Source: Nilaparvata lugens (lineage: Eukaryota > Arthropoda > Insecta > Hemiptera > Delphacidae). From it: DNA of 64,000 bases. This document shows, one piece after another, positions 1-13,300 of the stretch (positions within the stretch are counted from its first letter, which is position 1; each line of letters begins with the position of its first letter). The notes beneath the pieces were generated by a model. It was not told the DNA's origin. It searched no databases and was given only the letters and a program-made list of their open reading frames with translations. Made by a program: the position numbers and the translations under genes. The stretch lies in assembly GCF_014356525.2 (NCBI RefSeq), contig NC_052506.1:33945417-34009416 (forward strand), in the 5' to 3' direction.

Positions 1-1109
1 TGAAGTTTGGATATCTACAGATGAGATAAATCTGTTTCGCATCGATGGGTATAATTCATTTGGTTTCTGTAATGATAATTATCGAGCAGGAGGCGTTGTT
101 GTTTATGCCAAGTCCCGATATAGATGTAGCGTAGTGAGAGGTATAGATATACAGTCAGCCGATTGTTTGCAGCTTTCCTGCTCTGTTGATAGCATTGAAT
201 TCATTATTTTAGCAGTTTACAGATTACACAGTATTCCGTTAGCACAATTTATCGAAGATATCGGTAGCTTGATAACTCCTTTCAAAGGAAAGAATTTAAT
301 TTTCACTGGAGATATCAATTGTAATATTTTGCTTGATGACAGATTATCTGATTCTTATCTCAGCCAGATGGCTAGTCACGGATTAAACTGTCTTATTGAT
401 AAACCAACTAGAATAGTAGGTGATACCCAAAGTTGTTTAGATCACTGTTTTATCCGATTTAGCCAATTGAAATTTACAGTTAAATACAATGCACATATAT
501 TACACCTGGAATAACTGATCATTCAATGATAATTCTAGAACTGGAAATAGGAAGGAGTTGTAATATAAAAGATTCAAGTAATAAAAGTAACTTGGTGATA
601 AACTTCAATGAATTGGAAGCCGAATTACAGAGGCTGCAATGGGAGAGAGTTTTAGATAAGAGTTCTGTTTCAGCTGCTTTCGACTTATTCATCAGCCAGT
701 TATCAGATCTGATAGAAAAATGTAAATATAGTAAATCTAGAAATAGTGCCAATGCACTACCTGATAAATTAACTCCATGGATTTCAGATTATTTATTTAG
801 AGGTATTGATAGGAGAAAAAAATTGTACAAATTGATGATTTCAAGACCATATGATGTAAATCTACACTCATATCAAATCACCAGTTAATGATGATTTGAG
901 TGTAATATTTTTGTTTTTTTATTCTGTTTTCAACCGTCAAAATTTAAAAATCTTAGTTTTCGTTGTTTTTGAGTGAAAATGGAATAAATTTTAGTAAAGT
1001 GAAATCATAACCCTATTTTGTACTTTAAAAGTGTTATATAAATTTGGGAAAGAAATAGTACAAGGAATATCCTTAGTGTTTCTCTCCCAATCAGTGCTTC
1101 TTTGTGAAA

Positions 1110-1146
<37 letters not shown>

Positions 1147-2295
1147 AAGAGTATTACAAATCATTCAGAAACAGGTTGAAATCTGATTTGAGGAAAGCTA
1201 AGGAAGAGTACTACATGAATGAATTTGATAATTGTTCTGGTAATGTGAGGAATCAATGGAGAATAGTAAATAGATTGATAGAGAACGAGAACCCAAGGTA
1301 GAAGTTACTAGCTTAGTAGAAAATTCGCATACTGTCACTGACAAAGAACGTATTGCTAAAGAATTCAATTCATTTTTTATTAACATTTCTCAACAGTTAC
1401 GAAATTCAGTTATTTTTACAGAAGATCACGAAGAAATAGATTCCCGCTTCACTTGTAGAGATATGCCACATTCATTATTCTTATTTCCGACTGACAAAGC
1501 AGAAGTTTTAAAAATAATAGCTGATCTAAAAAGCAATAAATCCCCTGGAATTGACAACATTAATAGTTATATTGTAAAAAAAATTGCCATTCATATTGCT
1601 GGAGTTCTGAGTGAACTTTTCAATTGGAGCATGAAGACTGGTGAATTTCCTGAATGTTTTAAGATTGCAATTGTGATCCCAATCTTCAAGCATGGTAACA
1701 GAGAAGAATTGAATTGTTACCGCCCAATATCGCTGTTGCCTGTTTTTGCCAAGATTTTCGAAAAGATAATAAAAATACGATTAATAAGTTTTCTCAAAAG
1801 ATTTGATTATTTTAGTAAAAATCAATTTGGTTTTAGAGAGGGCTTGAGTACCGAAGATGGTCTGGTTACATTTCTTGAGGATATTTATAATAGTATTAAT
1901 GAAGGTAAAAAATGTTCATTTTTCAAAAGTCCTTCATTCGTATTATAACCAGAACACCTAGAACTGATCATTCATGGCCGATATTTGTTCATCTCAAGAT
2001 ACTTCCAATAAGAAATCTTTATGTTTATAAAGTATTGAAGCTTTTTTTTCTTAGGAGTTTGAATGAAAATCTCATTAGAGATGTGAGATATAACTTTAGA
2101 CGGTTTATGGTTCAGGTTCCACATTCGAATTTAACGATATTCCAACATTCATATTATTTTAATGGTCCTAGATTGTTCAATCTAGTGTCGCAATATCTAA
2201 ATTGCCAGGAACTTTCACATTCATTTCTGAAATGTTTGAAAAACTACCTGCTCAGTGTTAATGACTGTGAATCATTTCTGAAAATTGTAAGATGA
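1..2295 (+). pseudogene. Broken non-LTR retrotransposon (LINE, jockey/CR1-like), ORF2 remnant
   Basis: The left edge of the window cuts into an ORF2-like protein. Base 2 onward reads an endonuclease/exonuclease/phosphatase domain (2-514; GDINCNILLDD and SCLDHCF motifs, the latter typical of the EN C-terminus). A frameshift near 505 moves the frame to 526-863. A poly(A) insertion follows (864-1138), then the frame resumes (1142-1301). Another frameshift near 1295 leads into the reverse transcriptase fingers/palm (about 1295-1910; NKSPGIDNINSYI, YRPISLLPVFAKIFEKII, NQFGFREG). At about 1910 the protein jumps to its C-terminal tail (RIITRTPRTDHSWPIF, LPIRNLYVYKVLKLFF, to 2295), so the catalytic YADD part is missing. 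The 3' flank is TTATT-rich, as at some CR1-like 3' ends. It cannot encode an active protein. The exact clade cannot be settled by eye. Confidence 0.9.
864..1138 (+). mobile_element. Nested 275-bp insertion with poly(A) tail inside the LINE
   Basis: The LINE reading frame stops at 863 and resumes at 1142. The hexamer AAATCT occurs at 858-863 and again at 1139-1144. Removing one copy plus the insert restores the frame exactly (residues DVN-L-KEYYKSF). The insert begins with a small inverted repeat (ACACTCA ... TGAGTGT, 864-901), carries an AATAAA-like signal near 983 and ends in about 30 A residues. This is the signature of target-primed insertion of a short retroposon (SINE or 5'-truncated transcript). 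I do not recognise the family. Confidence 0.75.
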
Positions 2296-2344
2296 TATTC
2301 TCATAGAAGAAATTCCATTATTTATTATTATTAAATCCTAAATA

Positions 2345-4449
2345 AATTGAAGTCCAGAACCAATTTCTTCATGCATAATTTCCTTGTGCTAGATACAAAA
2401 TGGCCCAAAAACCTCGTATTTTCGGATAATTTTCCAGTTTTCAGCTATTTCTGTCGAATATCGTGATTGGACAGAAAAACTTGTTCTTGCCTTTTTTATA
2501 TTATAAAATTCTGAATAAACTGAGATCATTCGGAACTCTCTATCTCCAATGAGTACTGAGTTATGATTTTTCAAAAATGAGTAAAATTTGAAGAGAAAAT
2601 AAATTTTTGATGAATTTTAGATTTTGATCAACAATATCTTCCGATTGTTACCATTTAGATGTATAATTCAAAATCCCTCTGGGCGTATTTTTGTGCTCTA
2701 CAATCTGTGTTCAGGTAGAGCGCTCTCTCTCATATAGATTTTCAGGTACACCTGACAACAATGCTCCTTGTACTGTGAAAAACACCTAATTTTCAGCTTC
2801 AACCATCATCACCAACTACATCATCCTCACATTGATATTTCGCACTATGACATAGGTTCATGAGATTATGTCCTATGAGAATCACCCGTTAGATGCATTT
2901 CATTTCAGTATTTCCTAGTGGAGAGGCGTGCTTAAGGACACCTCAAGGATCAAAATTTCAAACACTTATAACTTTCGACACAATGCTCAGATTTCATCGT
3001 TCTACACTTCATTCTTCTTGGCTTGTCAAGGCGGTCCAAAATCATGCACAATAAGTCAAATTCGGTCAAAAATGGGAAATTTATTGTTGAGTGTACTTAA
3101 GCCCATATTCCAATTCACAAAAAATTGCCAATTTCTATATTCAAAGCTATATGTATCTTGGTAACCCCTTATTATAAAAATCATTACTTGATCTTGAAAT
3201 GTACAATAGAATTTTCTCTTTCATCTGCTGTGGACGATTCATAAATAAATATGTTGGTTCAGTGAGATTTGATTGTTGAAAAAAATCCGGAAATTTTGGA
3301 TATTTTTCTCATAATAACGGTTTTGGCAGTTCTATGATAGGGAAAAGTGATTCAAGATGGATTCTAGGCAACTGAGCTCGTAGGCAACTGAGTCGTAGAG
3401 GATGAATTTATCTACAATTTGGAATTAATCGTGAGTTTCTATGATGTATTAGACTCGTTTTAGAGACTCTTGATCAACAGTAAAATCACGAAAAAATGTA
3501 AAAACTGAAATCGCCATTTTTAAAATCTTCTGTAACTTTCGAATTGTATTGGAATCGGAAGTATCATTTATTGGAGTGTGCAGAGGGGGAAAATTTTCAC
3601 ATCCTCACTATATTTGGAAATTTTATCAGAAGTATTCCACAAGACATGAAGCTTTGAATATAGAAATTGGTCGTTTTTTGTGTATTGGAATATGGGTTCA
3701 AGTACACTCAACAATAAATTTTCCCTTTTTTCGACCGAATTTGACTTATGATGCATGATTTTGGACCGCCTTTACGAGCCGAGAAGAATGAAGTGTAAAA
3801 CGATGAAATCTGAGCATTGTGTCAAAAGTTATAAGTGTTTGAAATTTTGATCCTTGAGGTGTCCTTAAGCGCGCCTCTTCACTAGGAAATACTGAAATGA
3901 AGTGCATCTAACGGGTGATTCTCATAGAACATGATCTCATAAACTTATGTCATAGTGCGAAATATCAATGTGAGGATAATGTAGTAGGTGATGATGGTTG
4001 AAGCTGAAAATTAGGTGTTTTTCACAATACAAGGAGCATTGTTGTCAGGTGTACCTGGAAATCTATATGAGATAGAGCGCTCTACCTGATCACAGACTGT
4101 AGAGCACAAGAATACGCCCAGAGAGATTTTTAATTATACATGGTAACAATCGGAAGATATTGTTGATCAAAAACTAAAATTCATCAAAATTGATTTTTTC
4201 TTCAAATTTCACTCATTTTTGAAAAATCATAACTCAGTACTCATTGGAGATAGAGAGTTCCGAATGATCTCATTTTATTCAGAATTTTATAATCTGAAAA
4301 AAGGCGAGAGCAAATTTTCCTATCCGATTACGATATTTGGCAGAAATAGCTGAAAACTGGAAAATGATCCGAAAATACGAGGTTTTTAGGCCACTCTGTA
4401 TCTAGCACAAGGAAATTTTGCATGAAGAAATTGGTTCTGGACTTCAATT
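2345..4449. mobile_element. Fold-back element with ~0.8 kb inverted arms
   Basis: AATTGAAGTCCAGAACC at 2345 is mirrored by GGTTCTGGACTTCAATT ending at 4449. The arms run from 2345 to about 3155 and from about 3645 to 4449, with high but imperfect identity along their whole length. The ~490-bp centre (3156-3644) is not inverted. No transposase ORF is visible; the short ORFs inside are chance. It lies about 50 bp after the end of the LINE. A diverged copy of the inner-arm sequence lies at 20095-20345. I see no clear target-site duplication. Confidence 0.88.
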
Positions 4450-5928
4450 ATATACCCAAATAATATATTAAAAAATCAGAACTACAATATAAATTTCATG
4501 CACCAATGTGACTGGACTAATGGTTTGAGTGACAGAAGCGTACGAAACTGTCGAAAGGGCAGACTATTGTTTGCTAATCACCTCGCAGGTAGAGAGACCC
4601 CAGACTTCGTCCCAAAATTTATCTTTTTCCAAGTTGGTCCCAAAGTTCCAGTCATTATACCTACCTAAATACTGTTAATTTTAATTATTTGAGATGTCAT
4701 CCATTTCTGAAAGCCTTTGTGATTGATGAATTAGCTCTGTAGATGGGCCTACTGTTTTTTAATTTGTTTCATCATTGATAATGCTGCATTTGTTTCGACT
4801 GCATTAGAAACTGTACTTCATCTTTCCATTGGGCTACCTATCACAAATGTTCGAATGTAATTGTCAGTAGCCACGTCACTTGTCTGTCTCTCTTGCCATC
4901 GTAACATCCCCATATTGCAAAGGGGAGGAGCAAGTGGTTAGATTCCCATAAGCGACTGAGCATGCCCTGTAAGCAGGTGCTCATCTTCTCACGTTTGGAA
5001 ATCAATGTTAAACACGCAGGCATGTTCCGTCTCTCACTTCCTCACCCTCTCTCTTTTTCTGTGCTACCATACTACGATAAAATGTTTCCCCAAACCCAAT
5101 TTCTCACAAATACAGCATTACAAATATTTCATGTGAAATAGCTAAAATGTTTTGTTAGTCTATTGTATACGAGTAAGGTAGGCCTCTATAGGTTCTTGAA
5201 TATTCTATTAAGGAAAATATGGATCAATTACAGAGAATGATCTATAATACTTTGAAATATGTGTAAATTCGTATAATAATAAGTGTCGTAGATTGAGCTT
5301 GCAAAGTTCGGAGTTTAACTAGAAAATAAGCCTCAAACTTATTAGCCTCTCGCTATTTTGGATGAGAAACTATGGTGATTCTAGATTTTGATTCAAATAC
5401 AATACGATCGCATGATCGATAAATGTTATTTTATTGATGTACATAAAGTTGGTACATATTTACAATGGGTGGTAATAAAAAGTAAAACATTTACACTAAC
5501 ATCACAATTCACTGACTAGAGATATTTCCATTCAATTCAATACAATTAAAATAACCTACTATACTTTCAACTCATTCCTTACGGAACCCCTTCCAGTAGC
5601 TTGAATATATACGAATCTACTTCTTATATTCAAATCAAATTCATTTCATTTCAAAAAAATTGAAATCACTTTCTCTTATTATTGCATGCTCCTACAAAAC
5701 ATATTACCGAATTAATAATGAGTAACAATTGCTCATTTTATAAACCCAACTACAGTATTTCCATAAGCCATATCTCTTGATGAGAAGTGATATTCTACTT
5801 TCATCTCGAATACACGACTGACTATATACTTTTTTGTTTTTGAAGCTATTTCTGTTTTTTTATTCATTAATTAATTGTGCAGCCTACAGACTGATTTATG
5901 ATATTTTAAAAGAAAGTTTGAATTCTTT
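4450..5928. other. Intergenic stretch, nothing recognised
   Basis: AT-rich sequence with no ORF worth reporting on either strand. The 60-codon ORF around 4841-5023 (minus) has no recognisable motif. The part at 4850-5040 is less AT-rich than its surroundings but shows no splice-bounded frame. Confidence 0.5.
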
Positions 5929-6554
5929 AAGGCTGTGCAAAGGCTAAAAATAAACTTTCTACTCGTGATATTTTTCAAAGTTTTTCGATTCGTATATCAT
6001 CAAGCTATCAAAATGAAAATGTTTTCTCAAGAAAACATTTTTTTCTGATCATTAATTTCTGAGATATGAGCGCCTGAAGTTTGATTTTTGGGACAGAACA
6101 TTTCAAATTCGGTAAGATATAAATCCATGAGATTTAGAGGATGGATTCTTCATGGTATTGTTGATCTAGTAAAACAGAAATTTTCTGAAAATATTGATTT
6201 TTAATATAGTTATTCAATTTACAAATAACTCAACTAAAAGTTATTTTTGGTTATTTTTAGTAAATTGAGTAACTATATTAAAAATCGATATTTTCAGAAA
6301 ATATTTTTTTTAATAGATCAACAATACCATGAAGAATCCATCCTATAAATCTCATGGAATTATATTTTACCGAATTTGAAATGTTCTGTCCCAAAAATTT
6401 AAACTTTAGACGCTCATATCTCAAAAAGTAATGATCAGAAAAAAAGGGTTTCCTGAGAAAACTTCTCCATTTTGATAGCTTGATGATATACAAATCAAAA
6501 ACCTTTGAAAAATATCACGAGTAGAAAGTTTATTTTTAGCCTTTGCACAGCCTT
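5929..6554. mobile_element. Palindromic MITE, ~626 bp
   Basis: The ends read AAGGCTGTGCAA (5929-5940) and TTGCACAGCCTT (6543-6554). The two halves are inverted copies almost to the centre, near 6235 (TTACAAATAACTCAACTAAAAGTTATTTTTGG). Features such as CTACTCGTGATATTTTTCAAAG, TTTGGGACAGAACATTTC and the AATATTGATTTTTAATATAG block occur once per arm in opposite orientation. There is no coding capacity. The flanks have a possible ATTCTT repeat but no convincing target-site duplication. Confidence 0.88.
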
Positions 6555-7044
6555 GAGGTATTCTTGCAACTTCTGTAGGAGTTTTTGTTTTTGGTATTTA
6601 AAAGCCGAGAAAATTTCTAGTCTAAGATCAAAATTAAACTCAGCTTTGAATAAATATTAAGTTATTAAGTATGTATAGTATATACAAAGTAATTTAATGA
6701 CTTCCTGCCTTCTACTCGCACAGCTTTCACAAAGTAGAGTACAGACACCATCCATTCTGAGTTTGAATCAATAGTTTGTTCAATTCACACTTACACTGTG
6801 CAAACGGCCCCAAATAACTGAATTAGTCACAAATAATGACAATTTCCCGTCCACCATATATTTTGGCTTTTATGTATATTCAATTCATTCATAGCAGCCT
6901 GCAGACCTATAAAGTTGGTTTGAATTCTTCATACATTCAAAATGTTCAATGAAGCTACTCCTGATTTCTTCAAGATGGTTTTAAATATTCCTTCACTACT
7001 TTCATCCATCGTTTGCACTCTTCAACTTAATGCTTCCATACTTC
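6555..7044. other. Fer1 downstream flank, nothing recognised
   Basis: AT-rich spacer between the palindromic MITE and the 3' end of Fer1. The 60-codon plus-strand ORF at 6942-7124 overlaps the Fer1 3' UTR antisense and shows no motif. Confidence 0.4.
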
Positions 7045-7050
7045 TTTATT
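7045..7050 (-). terminator. Probable polyadenylation signal of Fer1
   Basis: TTTATT on the plus strand is AATAAA on the minus strand, 76 bases beyond the Fer1 stop codon at 7126-7128. Its position and sense fit a short 3' UTR. The cleavage site cannot be seen directly. Confidence 0.45.
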
Positions 7051-7125
7051 CTGGTTCTGTTCACTTCTACTTGCCAATTAAACCCGGAATAAAACATATT
7101 GCAATTGCTTGCAATAGTTTGTAAA

Positions 7126-7319
7126 TCAGTAGTCACTGCCGTGGTTACTGGCGTTGTTGTCGTTGAGCCCTGGACTTGTGTTGGCGTTGGCGGGGTGCTT
7201 GGGGGGTGCGCGGGGATCCTCGGGGGTCCACACCTTGGCGTACATCACGCCGTTGCATCCGTTCTCCTTGTTGCTCGACCAAGACAGAGAATGCGCCGCA
7301 TACGGCGATCCGTAAGCTC
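7126..7319 (-). CDS. Fer1: Fer1 coding exon 4 (C-terminal RBPJ-contact motifs)
   Basis: Acceptor TTGTGTTCCAG|GAGCTT. Encodes HSLSW and [10 protein letters not shown], then a Pro/Asn-rich tail ending NHGSDY and TGA. GC-rich. Confidence 0.92.
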
Positions 7320-10300
7320 CTGGAACACAAAAATAGCCTACTATAATCACAGTAATCACTCGCGGTATTGCAAAATTTCTGGAAATATTTCAATTAGACA
7401 TCATATCAGTTCATTCATGCCTGAACTGAACTTAAGTGATCTTTTGAGTTTTTAATTATTATACCCAATCTTGGAATTTTTGTAAAAAAAAATATGAAAA
7501 AATATGAACCGATAATATTATTAGTTCAGATTGGTTCAGTTTTAAGAAAGTTTACATATCTCACTACCTGCTCCTGCTCTCGTATGTTGAACAGAATTCG
7601 CATTTATTTCCACATCACATCCACAGCTCTTCGTCGTTTAGCCGCCTTGTTTTATTTATTTTTCTTGATTTTATCATACATATCGATCGATTTCTTATTT
7701 ATTCATCAAATCAGCTTACTAGGAAACAAACAGCAGACTAGATCTAGAATTTCTCCGTAATTTTCATAAATTATGAGAATTATTAAAAAAATGGATAGAG
7801 ACCTCATGATATGGTTGGTTTTGAGTGCAGTGTGTGTACGCTATCACACACCTTCTATTTGACTCCTTATTTGTGTGGAGCCAAAAATATCAATTTGATT
7901 TTTATTGTGTTTCTTTTTCGTTAAATCTTGTTTCCACTGTTTTTATAATAATCATGAATTGATCATATCAGCTCTGAGTATGTTTGGCAATGGATTCCAC
8001 TCTAAATGAATACATTTTAATTTGTCTCGATAGATGCAACAATTCGGTTATTATTCATAATAATTAATGAGATGCGATATTTCCATGTTAGCTAATTTTT
8101 ATTATCAAAAAGTTACTTGTTTCAATATTTTCATTTGATTAGCGAGTATTGTCTTTAAAAATCATGTAACGTCTCATTTATAAAGACTCTCAAGTGTGTG
8201 ACGTTACGAGGAAATGATGGTTGTGTGCATCGCAGTTACGTAACATACGGTATTTTTACGATAAACATATTTTATGAAAAATACGAAAATTCAAACATTC
8301 AAGAATGTATCATAAAAACCAGATAAAAATCAGTCTAGATAATATGAACAGGTTACATGTTCGAAATTAATCTGGGATCTACTTTTCTATCTGTGAATGA
8401 AAGCTGAAGGTTTTCACGTTGTGGAGTGAGTAATGAGGTACAATATTACGTAATTATTTTGGAGCAAGTTATACTGTCAAGAAGTACCAGGCCTAAATCA
8501 TAAAACATGAATACATTTTTCAAAATTAAAACAAGGATAAGTAGTGCAACAATAATATTCCAGATCATGTTTTAATCAATTTCTTATATCATATCATTTT
8601 TGTAATTGTTTTCGAACTGTGACAAAACGATTCCAAACTCTGGCGATATCTACCGATCATGCAATAAAGCAGACATTGCAAGAACGATGAGTAATGTTGG
8701 TCATCAATTCGGGTAGCTATGACATGCGTGTCGTCTCACTTTCCATGGGGGGATGGGGATGGATATGTGTTTGATGAACTTGGAGGTTTATTATCGGCCC
8801 TTTACAATGAATGGGACAATTAGTTTTGGGGTTGTCCGCTCTACTCTTCACGCTCGGTTGACGCCGCAGCTGCTAGTAGACCTAGGCCTATGCAAGTAGA
8901 GCAGCAGCCGCGGAACTCAGAAGGGTGGATGCTCTGCTCTGCTCTCTCCACCCTCGCTTCCCTCTCTAAAGTGCCTATTTGTTAGCAATTATTCACTTCC
9001 GTCGATACAATAATTCTATTTCACTCCGTCGACACCGATGTAATTTGCGCTTTGTTTGGCAACTTATGTTTTTCGAGCTTGGGTGAAGGATATGGTTGAT
9101 GATGTTTTTAAGTAAGGCCTGCTCCGGAAAATAGTGCATTGAGGAAATTAAGGTCGTGCTATATTATAGATGGAAAACATTGTTTGGGAACTTATGTTTT
9201 TCGGGTTCGAGCTTTTTGCGTTATACCTATTTGTTTCCAAGAGTTATACTGCACTTGTGCGACATGTTGTATTATTTTATTCATCAAAATAGCATCGATC
9301 TATAATAATGGATATCATAATCTGAAAGAGGAAAACTAAGCTTAGCTTGTACTATTCCTATGTATTATTATGTTTTTTTTTGTTTTGTTTTTTTTTTGAA
9401 AATGATTCCCTTATGAGCTCTAGGCTTGTGCATGGGTGATGAGTCGAATAATTATGATACATGAGAGGACCAACAGCTTTGGGTGGGTTCAGAATCACCG
9501 GGAAGTGATTTTTATAAATGGTAAATACGATATGAGTTCGGCTCTTGAAGTGGTCACCCTTACAACTGGAGTAGCATGCGCATAGACCTAGACCTATCTT
9601 ATCGATAGCTTATCAGCGCGACCACGAAGCTAATCGCTTCACAAACAACGTTTGTAGTACAGTACTTCAATAATAATTGATTAATCGAACTTCCAAGCAC
9701 TTGATTGACTGATTGACGGATATACTAATAATTGTGATAACTACTAGATTGACGGATATACTAATAATTGTGATAACTACTAGTCGATACTAGTAACTTT
9801 TCCAGGTATTACCAGTACAATACGTCAAGTAATAGCAATATATTACAAAAAACCTTGCTTCAAGTAGTACACTACTGAAAAAGTCACTTTTAATAAAGGA
9901 TTGTTAGTTTTAGTAGGCTATTATGATTGATGCCTCAACATGGTCATATCAGGTCATTATGTGAATGAAAGTAGGCTGAAAGTCTACTCTTATCTTGTAC
10001 ATAGCTTTCAAGATTAGAGTGCACTCAAAATTTCTATTCTCGTCATGAAATGATTTCATTTATTTTTGTATGACATCAATTGCAACGTTGCAGAGAGAGT
10101 ATCATTCATTAGCAGCCTGATAAAAATTATGAATGTTATCTTCTTGAAACAATTTTTCACCAGACCTTGAAAAATGAAACTTCACGTGGGTAATAGACGA
10201 AATTTGACATTTTTCAGGTACAGTATAGTTTTCAAAATTAAATTTGGAGAAAGAAATTCGGAACAGATGTTTCACAATTCACTAATCGTAAATTTGTTTT

Positions 10301-13300
10301 AACATTGTTCTGGAAATCTAATCCTAATTTATATTCCTTGAAAAATGAAGTTGTTTCTTCTCATCATTTACCTCTCACAATGATTTTCCGATTTTCTTCT
10401 CTTGGTATTTGTCTTCTTGATTTTCCTATTCCATTTCCCTTGCAGGATTCAGTTTGTCCCCTGTCTGTCCTCACCAATTCGCTTAGAAAGTTGATGTATC
10501 CTATCGCCAATTTCAACGTATCAACCTGCAAAATTAAGAATTCGATTAAGTTAAAGGATTTAAAACAAAACTTGATAACATTTGAAGAACTTCTATTGAT
10601 ATTGTAAATCCTTCGTAGCTTTGAAGTCACAAGAGTGAGGTATTGAGGTATTCCTCCAAAATTCGAATAGAATTTACAACCAAATTTCCTTGATCATTGA
10701 ACTATTGAACCAATCAATTGACATCAATTTTTTCATTTACATCAAAGAAGCATTATGTTACGTTTGAGTATTGAAATTCATTAATTCATGCATTCAAGTG
10801 TTGAAATTTGGGAAAAGTTCACAAAAGCTGTTTGAAACGTTTTGTGAGAGATTCCAAAAAAGCTGTTTGAATCACTAAAGTTTTGTTTAGTAGCTTAGAG
10901 AGAAGATAACATATCAAGATATCCCATGGTATCCGGCGTTTATGTTCCAAATTTCACTGTTAACTCAAGCCGATATTCGACGTTACTCTTTTTCGTGACG
11001 CTGTCGTCTCTCATACTGTGCTGTTCTTGCACTCTTACCCGTCCAAAACAGTAATATTAGGCAGTGGTCGACAGTAATCGACTCAAGTTAACGAAAATTT
11101 GCTTTAAATTTGTAATATAAACTACCTATACCATGTGATATCTTCTTATGCTATTGCTACTAAACACTTGAGAGGCCTACTATCATAGAGAAAAGATATA
11201 TCTTCTTAATAGCATAAGATACTATTGATACTTGACACGTTGTATATGCCGACGTGATTATTGGAGATGATTTGTATAATTGTAATGCAATATATTACAT
11301 TCAATAGAGCATTTTTTTACATTTGAGAGCACTGAGCACTCGAGAGTCGTTTTTCGTAGGGCATTTATATATTTTTTTCTACATTTGAAAGCACTGAACT
11401 GACCTTTGAGAGTCGTTTCTCGTAGGGCAGAGTGGGAATGTGCGCGCGAAGGCCCTCGAATGCGTCGTTGATGCTCTGCATGCGTCGTCGCTCGCGCAGG
11501 TTGGCCGCCTGTCGCTGCTGCATCTGCTGCTGTGGACACTTGCTCCCGCCCCCGCCACCGCTAACCCCGCCAAGGCGTCGGTGACGCAGTCTGCTGCTAC
11601 CTGCACCGACAACATCATACAGAAATGCTCATTTATAAAAACATAACAAAAGTTCATTAACAACATGGGAACATTCAGGGAATAACTGTTCAAAACTGTT
11701 GTTATTAATTTCTTCATTAATCAAATCAAATTAATTGAACACCTAAGGGTATTTTCGCACTTAGCTACGCTTCGCTGAAATTCGAAACTGTATTGTTTGT
11801 TCACATCAGCGTAACGTAGCTTCCAATGTTGGGAGATAGGATGGCTGCGTCTTCCGAAGACATATTTCAGCGTAGCGTGGCGTAATGTGAAGAGACCTTA
11901 ACGGACTAGTCCCAAAATTATATTCTTCCCGATTTTAATGAATAGTCTAGATGTGGTATATTTAACGAAGAGGACCGATTTCTAGGACACTTATTGAATT
12001 TGACGGACCATTAAATCTATAGGTTTCATGGTACATTATATTTAATAAGTGATGTCCCAGAAACAGGACCATAATCTTCTACGTAAAATTTCACATTGTA
12101 AACCAAAATTTTCTACATTGAATAAATTGGCAAGCCAGCATATAGTCTCAGTCATAGCCTTGTCACATACAGGTTCAGTCTGCTATCGTTGGGTTTCATT
12201 CCCATTATCTGATTTTCTTTGTATCATTCCCAAAGTAATACCCATGAACAAGTAAAGCCCGAGCCACACTTATTATGCTGCATCCGATCCCACTTCGATT
12301 CAACAGCCTAGAATGGTGCATGTCCATCATATGCTTAGTCTTTTCATCACCCCTCCAACACAAGGAAAAATTGTACATGAGTAGGATCGGAACGCGGTAT
12401 GATAAGTCATGGACTGAAAAATCTATTGGCTCAAAACACACACAATTAAGTTTCAGGAACAATAATTATTATTCGAAGTTCTATAAAATATTCGAAGCTT
12501 GAACATCATGTTCAACCTTCGTGTAAGGTTTTAACAATATCATTATTTGAAGTTCCATACAATATTCGAAACTTTATTTGGCAATAATATGTTCAACCTC
12601 CATGGCCGTGTAAGGTTTTATAATACCGTCGATTTCAATATCGATCTCGTCGATAAAATATTGTATTTCACGCCCAAAATTGTAATTGACTGTTTTATGC
12701 TCCAACAGACTCCGAACTTCGTGTTCAAGTGATAGATTGGACATTACTGTTCAAATTACTTACTTTACTCGTTCGTTATATAAAACTGCATTAAGGGAGC
12801 AACGTTCCCACAGTATATGACACATCAAAGTGTAATCTAATATATTACTACTATCCTTCATCTTCCAACACAACAGTCAAGAGAACACAACCGATTTCAC
12901 ATAAGATACATTAATCAAACATTAACCAACAAAGAAGTCTGCTAATCTGTAAGGACACAATACAATAAGGAATTCCCTGAGTGTTTTTTGAACTCCTTCA
13001 AGCCCTCAATTTCTCTTATGTGAGATGGAATTGAATTGAATATTTTCATTCCCATATAAAACGGGCCACTCTCCAGCAGGCTAAGTCTTAAACAAAACCT
13101 CTAAATCTTGTATACTTCACCGCGACATCAAATAAAAAATTAATTCTATTTTAACTCCAATTTGCTGCCACATGCTGTACACTAGTCGATATAAATACAA
13201 GCTACCTGAGGAGCTGTCCTGGTCGCTGCCGTAGGAGTAGGCGGTTGAGCAGTCGGAGTGGCTGGAGTCATCGTCGTAGAGGAACAACTCCGTGCTACTC

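Larger units (their letters stand above)
7320..10371 (-). other. Fer1 intron 3 (3.05 kb)
   Basis: No conserved coding exon is seen inside. It holds a GC-richer patch (8730-8970), a 36-bp tandem duplication (9711-9782) and otherwise AT-rich sequence. Poly-T tracts lie near 9370-9400. Confidence 0.7.

Noticed and set aside
3549..3758. Overlapping ORFs on both strands in the first fold-back
   Set aside because: Chance frames in arms of an inverted repeat; the mirrored arm does not keep them open.
11440..11646. Plus-strand and alternate-frame ORFs over Fer1 exon 2
   Set aside because: Shadows of the GC-rich bHLH exon; only the minus-strand third frame gives the bHLH signature.
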